From Pseudobdellovibrionaceae bacterium (GTDB taxonomy: Bacteria > Bdellovibrionota > Bdellovibrionia > Bdellovibrionales > Bdellovibrionaceae): a DNA stretch of 64,000 bases. The stretch covers positions 1,550,001-1,614,000 of the forward strand of contig JADJYV010000013.1 in assembly GCA_016719575.1 (NCBI GenBank), given 5' to 3'. Shown here piece after piece: positions 24,962 to 33,863 of this stretch. The translations under genes were made by a program, and so were the position numbers. Numbering within the stretch: position 1 is the stretch's first letter; each line of letters begins with the position of its first letter. The notes under the pieces were generated by a model. That model searched no databases. It was given only the letters and a program-made list of their open reading frames with translations, and was not told where the DNA came from.

Positions 24962-25924
24962 ATGGCTCAAGTAACCATGAAAGATATGCTAGACGCTGGC
25001 GTTCACTTCGGACACCAAACACAGCGTTGGAACCCAAAAATGAAGAACTACGTTTACACAGCTCGTGGAGGTATTCATATTATTGACCTCCAAAAGACTG
25101 TTGTCCGCGCACAAAAAGCTGCCGAATTTGTAAAAGACGTTGCAGCTAATGGTGGTCGCTTAATTTTTGTCGGCACAAAGAAACAGGCTATCGAGCCCGT
25201 TCAAGAGGCTGCGCAAAAATGCGGTCAGTACTACGTTACAAAACGTTGGTTGGGCGGAATGCTCACAAACTTTGAAACTATCAAATCATCTATTGATCGT
25301 CTTCGTAAAATTGATCACATGAAAGAAAAAGGCGAGTTCAACTATCTTACTAAAAAAGAGCGCGCAGGTCTTGAAAAAGAATATCTTCGTCTTTCTGATT
25401 TCCTAAATGGTATTCGCGACATGAAAGAAATGCCTTCGGCAATGTTCGTTGTTGATTTGCCAAAAGAGCACATCGCCGTTGCAGAAGCGACTCGTTTGGG
25501 AATCCCCGTTGTTGGTATTGCAGACTCAAATTCTGATCCAGAAATCATTGAATACCCTATTCCAGGCAATGATGATGCTATTCGTTCAATTAAGTTGTTT
25601 GCAAACATGGTTGCAGATGCCTATATCGAAGGCGCTAAAGCTTGGGAGCAAAAACTTCGCACAATGACTGACAAGCAGTCTGATCTTGCAAAAGAAGAAA
25701 AGGGCGACACGAAAGAAGAAGCTCCAAAAAGAAGACAGCCTCGCGCCGGCGCACCTGCAGCCAAGTCTGAAGCCGCTGCACCTAAAAAGGCTGCTGGTCC
25801 AGCTATTGTTAAAGCAACTAAGGCTCGTAAGCTTGTTGCCGCCGGAACAGCTGAAGATGTTGAAATTCAAGCGGAGCTTGAAGGCCAAATCCCAGCTGAA
25901 ACTACAGATGAGACTGCTGAGTAA
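24962..25924 (+). CDS. rpsB: 30S ribosomal protein S2 with extended C-terminus
   Basis: 320 residues. The first about 230 match bS2 (M-K-D-M-L-D-A-G-V-H-F-G-H-Q-T-Q-R-W-N-P, T-K-R-W-L-G-G-M-L-T-N, I-P-V-V-G-I-A-D-S-N-S-D-P). The remaining roughly 80 residues are a Lys/Glu/Ala-rich low-complexity tail not found in E. coli S2 (241 residues). Start at ATG 24962 behind AAAGGAGAG. It begins the rpsB-tsf-pyrH-frr-uppS-cdsA run, a conserved order in bacteria. Confidence 0.97.
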   Translation: MAQVTMKDMLDAGVHFGHQTQRWNPKMKNYVYTARGGIHIIDLQKTVVRAQKAAEFVKDVAANGGRLIFVGTKKQAIEPVQEAAQKCGQYYVTKRWLGGMLTNFETIKSSIDRLRKIDHMKEKGEFNYLTKKERAGLEKEYLRLSDFLNGIRDMKEMPSAMFVVDLPKEHIAVAEATRLGIPVVGIADSNSDPEIIEYPIPGNDDAIRSIKLFANMVADAYIEGAKAWEQKLRTMTDKQSDLAKEEKGDTKEEAPKRRQPRAGAPAAKSEAAAPKKAAGPAIVKATKARKLVAAGTAEDVEIQAELEGQIPAETTDETAE

Positions 25925-25965
25925 TCAGCAGTTCACTCTTAATAGAGTCTCAAATTCTTACTTTT
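25913..25965 (+). terminator. Attenuator-like hairpins between rpsB and tsf
   Basis: ACTGCTGA (25913-25920) and TCAGCAGT (25925-25932) make an eight-pair stem over the rpsB stop codon, and ACTC/GAGT around 25936-25949 makes a second small stem, followed by a T-rich stretch. Partial termination here would give more S2 than EF-Ts, as described for E. coli. Confidence 0.4.
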
Positions 25966-25997
25966 TTATTACCTTTTAAATCGAAGGAGATTTTCTC

Positions 25998-26927
25998 ATG
26001 TCAGTTTCTGCTACCCTCGTAAAAGAGCTTCGCGAAAGAACAAATGCCGGAATGATGGATTGCAAAAAGGCCCTTGAAGAAACCAAAGGCGACTTCGAAG
26101 CCGCTATTGAATGGCTACGAGTGAAGGGCCTTTCTTCTGCTGCAAAGAAAGCTGGACGTATTGCTGCCGAAGGCGTTGTGTTTGCTCAAACAATTGGAAA
26201 CACTGGTATCGTTGTTGAAATTAACTCTGAGACTGACTTCGTTGCTCGCAACGAAGGCTTTAGAGCATTAGTGGCCGACATTGCAGAGCACATTACAAAA
26301 GCCGCAAATCTTGTTGGTGACATTTTGGAACATGCCTTCCATAAAAATCCGGCTAAAAAAGTCGGCGAAATGATGATGGAAGCCGTTGCTCGCATCGGAG
26401 AAAAAATTGTTATTCGCCGATTTGAGCGCTACACAGCCACTCCTCATAGCGTTGTCCATACATACGTTCACGGTGAAGGAAAAATCGGTGTTTTGATTGA
26501 AGTTACGGCTTCAAAACCTGAAGCAACTAACAATCCAGAAATGCGGGCTTTTGCTCAAGACGTTTGCCTGCACATTGCAGCAATGAATCCAATGGCAATT
26601 TCTTCTGAGCAAATTCCGGCTGAAGTTGTTTCAAAAGAAAAAGAGGTTTTGAAAGCAAAAAACTTAGAACAAGGTAAGAAAGCCGAAATGATTGACAAGA
26701 TCGTCGAAGGCCAAATTCGAAAATTCTTGGCCGAAAATTGCCTCGTTGACCAATCTTTCGTAAAAAATCCTGATATAAAGGTCAGTGACTTGGCAAAAGA
26801 GGTCGGAAAAAAGGTCGGTGCTGATTTAACAATTAAGCGTTTTGCTCGTTTCGAGCTCGGCGCTGGCATTGAGAAAAAGCAAGAGGACTTTGCCGCCGAA
26901 GTTGCTGCTCAAATGAAGGGTCACTAA
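25998..26927 (+). CDS. tsf: Translation elongation factor Ts
   Basis: 309 residues; the guanine-nucleotide exchange factor that recycles EF-Tu. The N-terminal UBA-like segment (L-V-K-E-L-R-E-R-T-N-A-G-M-M-D-C-K-K-A-L) and the T-D-F-V-A-R-N signature near residue 80 are clear. GAAGGAG precedes the ATG. Length and domains are normal (E. coli 283). Separated from rpsB by 73 bases with hairpins. Confidence 0.97.
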   Translation: MSVSATLVKELRERTNAGMMDCKKALEETKGDFEAAIEWLRVKGLSSAAKKAGRIAAEGVVFAQTIGNTGIVVEINSETDFVARNEGFRALVADIAEHITKAANLVGDILEHAFHKNPAKKVGEMMMEAVARIGEKIVIRRFERYTATPHSVVHTYVHGEGKIGVLIEVTASKPEATNNPEMRAFAQDVCLHIAAMNPMAISSEQIPAEVVSKEKEVLKAKNLEQGKKAEMIDKIVEGQIRKFLAENCLVDQSFVKNPDIKVSDLAKEVGKKVGADLTIKRFARFELGAGIEKKQEDFAAEVAAQMKGH

Positions 26928-26928
26928 A

Positions 26929-27642
26929 TTGAAAGCCCCTGCTTATAAAAGAATTTTGCTGAAATTAAGTGGCGAAGCTCTGGCTGGTAGCCAGAGCCAA
27001 GGCATTAACACCGCTGTGATAAAACAAATTGCAGAGGACGTTGCAGAGGCTTTTAGGACCGGGGTTGAAATTGGTATCGTTATTGGTGGTGGCAATATTT
27101 ATCGTGGTGTCGCCGCCTCCGCTGAAGGCATGGACCGCGCAAGTGCAGACTACATGGGGATGCTCGCAACGTGTATCAATGCCCTCGCTCTTCAGGATGC
27201 GCTCGAAAAAGCAAAAGTTCCAACCCGCGTGCAAACGGCAATCGAAATGGCTGAAATTGCAGAGCCATATATTCGTCGCCGCGCCATGCGCCATCTTGAA
27301 AAGGGTCGTATTGTGATTTTTGGCGCGGGAACTGGAAATCCTTTCTTTACAACAGATACAGCTGCCTCTCTACGCGCAATGGAAATCAATGCCCAAATCA
27401 TTATGAAAGCCACCAAAGTGGACGGCATCTATGACAAAGACCCCAAAAAATTTCCGGACGCAAAAAAATTCAATAAAATTAGTTATATTGATGTTTTAAA
27501 CAAAGGGCTCAATGTGATGGATTCGACAGCCATTAGCCTCTGTATGGATAATAAACTCCCGATTATGACTTTTGATCTCACAAAACCGGGGAATGTATTA
27601 AAAGCCGTGTTGGGTGAAAACATCGGTACTCTCGTTGAATAA
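26929..27642 (+). CDS. pyrH: UMP kinase
   Basis: 237 residues of the amino-acid-kinase fold; makes UDP from UMP. Motifs L-L-K-L-S-G-E-A-L-A-G near residue 9, G-G-G-N-I-Y-R-G near 54 and T-D-T-A-A-S-L-R-A near 140 are diagnostic. The start is a TTG one base after the tsf stop, with GAAGG inside the tsf end as ribosome site, so translation is probably coupled. Confidence 0.96.
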   Translation: MKAPAYKRILLKLSGEALAGSQSQGINTAVIKQIAEDVAEAFRTGVEIGIVIGGGNIYRGVAASAEGMDRASADYMGMLATCINALALQDALEKAKVPTRVQTAIEMAEIAEPYIRRRAMRHLEKGRIVIFGAGTGNPFFTTDTAASLRAMEINAQIIMKATKVDGIYDKDPKKFPDAKKFNKISYIDVLNKGLNVMDSTAISLCMDNKLPIMTFDLTKPGNVLKAVLGENIGTLVE

Positions 27643-27651
27643 GGAGACACA

Positions 27652-28209
27652 ATGCTCGCAGATGTAAAAAAATCAACCCAAGATAAAATGGATAAAACCT
27701 CAAAAGCACTTATCGAAGAGCTTAAAAAAATCCGCACGGGCAAGGCGCAAGTGTCTATGCTTGATAGCGTAAAAGTAAATTATTACGGCAGCCTCTCGCC
27801 CCTTTCTCAGGTCGCATCAGTTTCTTGCCCTGACGCAAAATCTTTCTTAATTGCACCATGGGAGACCTCAATTTTGAAAGAGATCGAAAGTGCTCTTATT
27901 AAAAGTGATCTCGGTATGGCGCCAATGAATGACGGAAAGGTCATTCGACTTAAAGTACCTGACCTAACAGAAGAACGGAGAAAAGACCTTGCAAAGCAGG
28001 TTAAAAAAGTTGCTGAAGATTCTCGCGTTGCTATTCGCTTAGTGAGACGCGATGCCAACGAGTCCGTCAAGAAAGCACTCAAAGACAAAGTCATTAGCGA
28101 AGATGAGTCCAAAAAGTCAGAGACCGAAATTCAAAAAATGACGGATGATTTCATCAAGAAGATCGACCAGATTGCAGAAGAAAAAGAAAAAAGCATAATG
28201 ACCATCTGA
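27652..28209 (+). CDS. frr: Ribosome recycling factor
   Basis: 185 residues, the usual RRF length. It splits post-termination ribosomes with EF-G. Typical stretches are L-K-K-I-R-T-G-K-A, the V-P-D-L-T-E-E-R-R-K-D-L and V-R-R-D-A-N-E blocks. Starts nine bases after pyrH with AAGGAGA as ribosome site. Confidence 0.96.
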   Translation: MLADVKKSTQDKMDKTSKALIEELKKIRTGKAQVSMLDSVKVNYYGSLSPLSQVASVSCPDAKSFLIAPWETSILKEIESALIKSDLGMAPMNDGKVIRLKVPDLTEERRKDLAKQVKKVAEDSRVAIRLVRRDANESVKKALKDKVISEDESKKSETEIQKMTDDFIKKIDQIAEEKEKSIMTI

Positions 28210-28245
28210 TTCGAGCCTTGTTGGATTTCGCCAGGAGTTCCCACA

Positions 28246-28971
28246 ATGAAAGTACCAAAACACATTGCAATTATTATGGATGGAAATGGGCGTTGGGCCC
28301 AGCTACGCCATAAGCCGCGCGTTTTTGGTCATATCAAGGGAACTCGGGTAGCAAAAAAAATCATTACCGCTTGCTCACGCAAAGGCGTAAAAAACCTTAC
28401 ACTGTATGCTTTTAGCACTGAAAATTGGATGCGACCTCAGGCTGAAGTTTCTTTCTTGATGGATCTTCTATACAGATATCTTAAGCGAGAAACTGAAAAT
28501 CTAATTAAAGAAAACATTCGTTTTTCAGTTATCGGCGATATTTCGCGCATTCCAAGTGATGTTAAGTCCGCTATTGCAAGTGCAATGGCCGCCACCGCAA
28601 ATTGCTCCGGGCTGAATTTAATTTTTGCATTGAGCTATGGCTCACGCCAAGAAATTACAGCAGCCATTCAGTCCATCGCAAAAAAGGTCCTTGCTGGCGA
28701 GATAAAGCCCTCTGAAATTGACGAATCAGTTATAAACGCTTCTTTGAGCACGTACCCGACCCCTGATCCTGACTTAATAATACGCACAAGCGGGGAGCTT
28801 CGCCTTTCTAATTTCTTGCTGTGGCAAGCAGCATACTGCGAGTTTTATTTTACTCCGACCTTGTGGCCAGATTTTACAGAGCGTGATTTAGACCTTGCCC
28901 TTCAAGATTATAAAAATCGCCAACGAAGATTCGGCGTGGTCTCAGAAAATGATGAAATCTTTAATCACTAG
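28246..28971 (+). CDS. uppS: Undecaprenyl diphosphate synthase (isoprenyl transferase)
   Basis: 241-residue cis-prenyltransferase making the C55 carrier for peptidoglycan and O-antigen. I-I-M-D-G-N-G-R-W-A near residue 11 carries the catalytic Asp; Y-A-F-S-T-E-N-W near 65 and I-R-T-S-G-E-L-R-L-S-N-F-L near 185 are family motifs. CAGGAGT ribosome site. The 3' end overlaps cdsA. Confidence 0.96.
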   Translation: MKVPKHIAIIMDGNGRWAQLRHKPRVFGHIKGTRVAKKIITACSRKGVKNLTLYAFSTENWMRPQAEVSFLMDLLYRYLKRETENLIKENIRFSVIGDISRIPSDVKSAIASAMAATANCSGLNLIFALSYGSRQEITAAIQSIAKKVLAGEIKPSEIDESVINASLSTYPTPDPDLIIRTSGELRLSNFLLWQAAYCEFYFTPTLWPDFTERDLDLALQDYKNRQRRFGVVSENDEIFNH

Positions 28972-29770
28972 AACTACTTCGGCTTTTCTAGCTATCTCAC
29001 TTCTTATAACTCTTTACTATTGGCTGGGCTTAGATGGCCTCAAAGTTATAATTTATTTCTCTATTGCTGCCGGAGCCTTTGAGCTAACGAATATTTTATT
29101 GCCTCGAGAAACTTCAACCCTTCATAAGGCCCTGTTTTTTATAACGAGCCTCTTGGTGTTTCACACAAGCACTCATTACCCAGCGGTTGGAATGCTTGGG
29201 ATTACAATTTTTATAGTCTTCTTTTTGATCGTGGGGGTTCTTACCAACCAAAACTTCTCATCCATCGATGGTCTTCTAAATTATCAAACAAAGGCTTTGT
29301 TGGGCTTCGTTTATATCGGCCTATTGCCTTCTTATGCCTATAAACTTTTGGATCTCCCTAATGGGCTGAACTGGTTTTGCCTCCTTCTTGCCACAGTGTT
29401 TGCTGGTGATATCGGTGCCTATTTAGTCGGAGTTCTTTTTGGTAAGCACAAAATGATGCCATTACTCTCGCCAAATAAAACCTGGGAGGGCGCCATTGGC
29501 GGGCTCCTCAGCTCTTTATTTATTGGCTACCTAGCTTCGAGAGCTTTGCCGCATGTGCCAATTATGGGTCTTCTCGCCACCACCCTTATTACCGGCGTCG
29601 TTGCTCAGGCGGGTGATTTTTTTGAGTCCTTACTTAAGCGTGTTTCTGGCGTTAAAGACTCTGGACGAATTATGCCAGGACACGGCGGAGCCTTAGACCG
29701 CATAGACGGCGTCCTGTTTGCAAGCCCAATTATTATGATGGCGGCTTCTCTCTTTGAGGCACTTCAATAG
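28949..29770 (+). CDS. cdsA: Phosphatidate cytidylyltransferase
   Basis: About 273 residues, multi-pass membrane enzyme making CDP-diacylglycerol. The C-terminal signature S-G-R-I-M-P-G-H-G-G-A-L-D-R-I-D is intact, and S-P-N-K-T-W-E-G-A-I-G-G is present. The frame opens at 28895, but the double ATG at 28949/28952 starts just before the first membrane segment; this gives a 23-base overlap with uppS. dxr, which often follows cdsA in proteobacteria, is absent here. Confidence 0.93.
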   Translation: MMKSLITRTTSAFLAISLLITLYYWLGLDGLKVIIYFSIAAGAFELTNILLPRETSTLHKALFFITSLLVFHTSTHYPAVGMLGITIFIVFFLIVGVLTNQNFSSIDGLLNYQTKALLGFVYIGLLPSYAYKLLDLPNGLNWFCLLLATVFAGDIGAYLVGVLFGKHKMMPLLSPNKTWEGAIGGLLSSLFIGYLASRALPHVPIMGLLATTLITGVVAQAGDFFESLLKRVSGVKDSGRIMPGHGGALDRIDGVLFASPIIMMAASLFEALQ

Positions 29771-29867
29771 AAAGTTTGGCATTTAGTCTAGTCTAATCAC
29801 ATAAAACTACGGCCAGCCCTTTTAATTTTGTGGCTGATTCGCCGCCTTATTCTGTAAAATATTGAGT

Positions 29868-31538
29868 ATGGAAACGATTTTTAATTCACTCAATAGTCTA
29901 TTCTCCTATGCTGTCCCGTTCGTGGTGCTTCTGGGAATTCTTATCTTTGTTCACGAATTTGGACATTTTATTGTGGCCCGCTTATGCGGCATCCGGGTAG
30001 AAGTCTTCAGCCTCGGCTTCGGAAAAAAGATATTTCAATACAAAAAGGATGATACAAATTATTGCATTTCTATTATCCCATTAGGTGGTTACGTAAAGAT
30101 GTTTGGCGACCAGCCTGGTAGCGAAATTTCAGAAGAAGACAAAAAGTATTCATTTACCCATAAAACCGTTTGGCAGCGAATTGCCGTCGTTCTAGCTGGA
30201 CCCCTGATGAATTTTCTTTTTGCGATTTTTGTTTTTTTTCTCGTAGCCACAATCGGTGAAGACTATCGAACGCCAATCGTTGGAGATGTCGCGACCGAAA
30301 GCGCCGCGTATGCAGGCGGATTCAGACCCGGTGATAAAATTCTGTCCGTTAACAATAAAGAAGTTCGAACCTGGGATGAGCTTGAGCGTTCACTTTCAAG
30401 CCTTCATAACACTCAAGCCATCATCAAAATTCAAAGACACGAAAATAAAGAGCCCGCAACCTTAGAGGTTGCTATTGCGGCAAAACCAAATCCCAATATT
30501 CTCAGCACAGATCCTATCGTCGGCGAAATCGACGGGCTCTCGCCACTTTCAAAGGCTGCAATTGTGGGCGTTAGAGCAGACTCCCCACTGGCAGCTGTTG
30601 GCCTAAAAAGTGGTGACCGCATTCTTGCTGTCAACGACGAAAAAATAAGCTACTGGAGAGACCTTGCCACCACGCTAGAAAAAATGGACCCAACAAAAAT
30701 TCTTCAACTTGATATTGAACGTTCATCAATTGAAGAGTCTACAAAACCAGAGACCATGAGATTAAGCCTGGCCCCTGTTGGCCTTCCTAAATACTCTTTC
30801 GATTCTTTGAAAATTGAAAGTGCGGATTTATATTTGGGAACAATCCTTAAAGACACGCCGGCGCAGGCGGCAGGCCTTCTCCCAGGAGACCGAATTGTGC
30901 AAATCAATCAAACGCGGATCGACAAATGGGACGACGTGATTACAACAATCAAGTCATACAATGGCGAGGGTGATGTCAAAGTTCAAATTCAGCGCGCTGG
31001 AGAGCTTATAAACATAAGCCTGATCCCAAGAATAATTTCCCAAATGACTCCTTCTGGAACAGAAGACAAGCGCTACACGATTGGTATTGCTCCTTTTATT
31101 AATTTTGCGACACCTGAGACTGTCAAGATAACTGCCTCTGGACCTAGTGAGGCTCTCAAAATCGGATTTACACGCACTTGGGATGTTTCGATCATGACTG
31201 TTATGAGCTTTGTACGTTTGTTCCAAGGAAAGGTCTCTTCGAAAAATATTGGCGGAGTTATTTCTATTGGACAAGCAGCTAGCGAAACTTTCAAAATTGG
31301 TATTAGTCCCTTCTTGCGTATGATGGGCCTTATCTCTGTAAATCTTTTTATTCTGAATCTTTTGCCAATACCCGTACTTGATGGGGGACATCTCTTGTTC
31401 TATTTCATAGAGGGTCTTAAGGGAGCGCCCATTAGCCTCAAGAAGATGGAGGTCCTACAACAAGTGGGGCTTGTTCTTCTGATGAGTCTTATGGTCTTTG
31501 CCTTATTCAACGACTTCACTCGCCTGTTCGGCTTATGA
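29868..31538 (+). CDS. rseP: Site-2 zinc metalloprotease RseP with three PDZ-like segments
   Basis: 556 residues. H-E-F-G-H near residue 29 and the L-P-I-P-V-L-D-G-G-H motif near 500 form the intramembrane active site, so it should cut transmembrane anti-sigma factors or signal-peptide remnants. Between them lie three G-G-F/G-L x P/S-G-D-K/R-I-L/V units (about 148, 246 and 335), each like the carboxylate loop of a PDZ domain; E. coli RseP (450 residues) has two. ATG at 29868 is preferred over the in-frame TTG at 29862. It overlaps tsaB by ATGA. Confidence 0.92.
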   Translation: METIFNSLNSLFSYAVPFVVLLGILIFVHEFGHFIVARLCGIRVEVFSLGFGKKIFQYKKDDTNYCISIIPLGGYVKMFGDQPGSEISEEDKKYSFTHKTVWQRIAVVLAGPLMNFLFAIFVFFLVATIGEDYRTPIVGDVATESAAYAGGFRPGDKILSVNNKEVRTWDELERSLSSLHNTQAIIKIQRHENKEPATLEVAIAAKPNPNILSTDPIVGEIDGLSPLSKAAIVGVRADSPLAAVGLKSGDRILAVNDEKISYWRDLATTLEKMDPTKILQLDIERSSIEESTKPETMRLSLAPVGLPKYSFDSLKIESADLYLGTILKDTPAQAAGLLPGDRIVQINQTRIDKWDDVITTIKSYNGEGDVKVQIQRAGELINISLIPRIISQMTPSGTEDKRYTIGIAPFINFATPETVKITASGPSEALKIGFTRTWDVSIMTVMSFVRLFQGKVSSKNIGGVISIGQAASETFKIGISPFLRMMGLISVNLFILNLLPIPVLDGGHLLFYFIEGLKGAPISLKKMEVLQQVGLVLLMSLMVFALFNDFTRLFGL

Positions 31539-32239
31539 TCGTACTCGCATTGGAGTCAAGTACTCAGCTTGGCGGCGTCTCCATCATAAAAGACGGACAG
31601 GTCATTGCCTCAGAGTCGTCCATGCGCCAACAGTCGCATAGCGAATACTTAAATGCCTTCGTGGCTACCTGCCTTGAAAGAGCAGGAATCTCCCTAAATG
31701 ACGTTGATATTTTTGCCGTAGGCCAGGGCCCCGGAAGCTTCACCGGGATCCGCGTTGCCTCAAATATCGGAAAATCTTTCTCGTACATATACAAAAAGCC
31801 AATGGTTGCAATTGACTCCCTAGTACTGCTCGCCGCGCCAGTTAAAACGAAACTGCCTGTAGTTTCAATTATCAATGCCTACAAAAATATGGTTTACTTT
31901 AGCTGCTTTGACCTATCGAAAGGTCTTGAGCCCACGCGCCAAAGCGGCCCTATAGCCATTCCAGTAAAAGATCTTTCTGAATATGTTAGCAGAGACGTCC
32001 TGGTTATTGGAGATGGCTTTGAAACATACCAAGAGTTTTTTCCTAACGAATTGAAAGACAAATTGATCAGAGATAGTCAATATTCAGATTACCCCAAGCC
32101 AGAAACCCTCGGTTTAATCGCAGAAATTAGGGCTCGTCACGGCCAGACCATCGAATGGAATTCTTTTACCCCCCTTTATATTCGCGCCTCCGAAGCCGAA
32201 GAGAACAAAAGAGGAGTTTTAATTTCACCTCTTAAATAA
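31535..32239 (+). CDS. tsaB: tRNA threonylcarbamoyladenosine modification protein TsaB
   Basis: 234 residues, ASKHA fold; partner of TsaD in making t6A37 on ANN-decoding tRNAs. Opening A-L-E-S-S-T and the G-Q-G-P-G-S-F-T-G-I-R signature near residue 64 are diagnostic. Four-base overlap with rseP indicates coupling. TsaC/D/E are not in the window. Confidence 0.92.
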   Translation: MIVLALESSTQLGGVSIIKDGQVIASESSMRQQSHSEYLNAFVATCLERAGISLNDVDIFAVGQGPGSFTGIRVASNIGKSFSYIYKKPMVAIDSLVLLAAPVKTKLPVVSIINAYKNMVYFSCFDLSKGLEPTRQSGPIAIPVKDLSEYVSRDVLVIGDGFETYQEFFPNELKDKLIRDSQYSDYPKPETLGLIAEIRARHGQTIEWNSFTPLYIRASEAEENKRGVLISPLK

Positions 32240-32261
32240 TTTAGTTGCGGAGTAAAAGTCC

Positions 32262-33224
32262 ATGGATAGCGACTTCAGACACGAAATAGACAGCGTTCTT
32301 TCTTCCCCCTCATCATCCAAGGAACCTCAGATATGGGCCATTTCTTCAGGAAAAGGCGGTGTAGGAAAGACACTAACAACCTCGAGCCTCGCTATTTCTC
32401 TTGGAAGATTAGGTTTCTCCGTTGTCATAATTGATTTGGATCTCACCGGGGCAAACATTCACACCCTATTTAACCTTGCTCCCTCTAATAAAAATATCCG
32501 ACATTTTTTTGAAGGCACTTATTCTCTATCTGAACTAGCAGTTCCTACGAAAATTCCTCGAGTTTCTTATATACAGGGTTTTTGGGACTCTTGGGCGCCG
32601 ATAGACCTATCCACTGAGCAAATTCGCAGCCTCGTCCCTAAAGCAAAAAAAATGAATGCGGACTACGTTTTGGTAGATCTTGGACCCGGAGCCACCACTG
32701 GAAATCTAGAACTTCTTATGCTTGCGGATGAAAAGATTGTCGTCACTACCCCCGAATCAACCAGCATTGAAAAGACCTATCGCTTTATTGAATCTTTTCT
32801 ATGCTATTCTCTAAAGGATCGCTGTCTTCCAGCTGCCTATGATCATATGATTCAGACTCTACGCGAATATCGAAGGAACCCTGCCGGGAAGTATTTTTCA
32901 TTTCGAAGCTACCTCAGAGAAAACACCGGAGTTCAACAGGACTATTTCGATGGACTTGAAAAAAAGCCACTTCGCTTACTCGTAAACAGTTGCCGTAGCC
33001 AAGCTGATTCGGACCTCGGAGGCTCGATGAAAAGCGTTTGTCATAAATACTATGATTTCAAACTCGACTTTATTGGAGCTATTGATTACGACAGCGCGGC
33101 GTGGCAGTCCGCTCGCAATCGCGAGCCCGTTTTAGTCGCTCAGCCATTTACTCCTTTGGCTGGCCAATTTTTAATGACTTGCAAACAACTTATTGATCCA
33201 GGAGAGCTTCGCGCCGTAGTATAG
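32262..33224 (+). CDS. MinD/ParA-family ATPase
   Basis: 320 residues. The deviant Walker A S-G-K-G-G-V-G-K-T begins near residue 29, Walker A-prime D-L-D-L-T-G-A-N near 58 and Walker B-like Y-V-L-V-D-L-G-P-G near 140. The closest type is the MinD/FlhG/Mrp branch, but it has a roughly 60-residue insertion (about 190-245) after the switch region that I do not recognise, and no clear C-terminal amphipathic membrane helix. It is followed after nine bases by a J-like/HTH protein, which I take as its likely partner. Its cargo or localisation target is unknown. Confidence 0.75.
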   Translation: MDSDFRHEIDSVLSSPSSSKEPQIWAISSGKGGVGKTLTTSSLAISLGRLGFSVVIIDLDLTGANIHTLFNLAPSNKNIRHFFEGTYSLSELAVPTKIPRVSYIQGFWDSWAPIDLSTEQIRSLVPKAKKMNADYVLVDLGPGATTGNLELLMLADEKIVVTTPESTSIEKTYRFIESFLCYSLKDRCLPAAYDHMIQTLREYRRNPAGKYFSFRSYLRENTGVQQDYFDGLEKKPLRLLVNSCRSQADSDLGGSMKSVCHKYYDFKLDFIGAIDYDSAAWQSARNREPVLVAQPFTPLAGQFLMTCKQLIDPGELRAVV

Positions 33225-33233
33225 TAGTTATTG

Positions 33234-33863
33234 ATGAATATTGGATCGAGATATAACTACTATGACATTCTTGAGCTGAAATCTGATTCTGCTCAACACG
33301 AAATTTCTAGCGCCTATGAGCGTGTGAAAAAAACCTATTCTGGAGAGAATCCAGCAATTTATACTATTTTCACAGAGCAGGAAGCCCGTGATCTACTAGT
33401 ACTAATTGAAGAAGCCTTTTCGGTACTTGGTAACAAAAACTTGCGGTCTATATATGACCATCGACTTCTAAGTGGTCGATTCCGCAGTGCTGACTTGGCA
33501 TATGACGCTATTTTGAATGCGAGCCGGCAGATGGGCGAAAAGCCGAAGCAAGAAGAAAAAAGGCCCGCCTATGAAAGAAACGAAGACTTCGAAAAAGAAA
33601 TCTTATCTTGCAATCACTGGGACGGTTCTTTTCTAAGAAGAGTTCGTGAGTACAAGAATGTCACTACGGCTAAAATGAGCGAAACTACAAAAATTAGTTC
33701 CCATTATATTACTGCTATTGAAGGAATGAATACCGAAAATCTGCCAGCCTTTGTTTTCGTGCGTGGATATGTTATTCAAATTGCCAGAATGCTGGGCCTA
33801 GATGACAAAAAAGTTGCAGATTCTTATATGAAAGTTCTGAAAGAAAACTCTTCTACAAAATGA
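33234..33863 (+). CDS. J-domain-like / RodZ-type HTH fusion protein
   Basis: About 209 residues. Residues 5-80 look like a DnaJ J-domain (N-Y-Y-D-I-L-E-L, A-F-S-V-L-G, R-S-I-Y-D-H), but the Hsp70-stimulating His-Pro-Asp tripeptide is absent; the loop reads T-Y-S-G-E-N-P. After a charged linker, residues 130-205 are a HTH_25-type helix-turn-helix as in RodZ (L-R-R-V-R-E-Y, T-K-I-S-S-H-Y-I-T-A-I-E, F-V-R-G-Y-V-I-Q-I-A). No membrane segment. Next to the MinD-like ATPase and overlapping rluD-type gene by four bases. Likely a cytoplasmic adaptor; function not known. Confidence 0.65.
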   Translation: MNIGSRYNYYDILELKSDSAQHEISSAYERVKKTYSGENPAIYTIFTEQEARDLLVLIEEAFSVLGNKNLRSIYDHRLLSGRFRSADLAYDAILNASRQMGEKPKQEEKRPAYERNEDFEKEILSCNHWDGSFLRRVREYKNVTTAKMSETTKISSHYITAIEGMNTENLPAFVFVRGYVIQIARMLGLDDKKVADSYMKVLKENSSTK

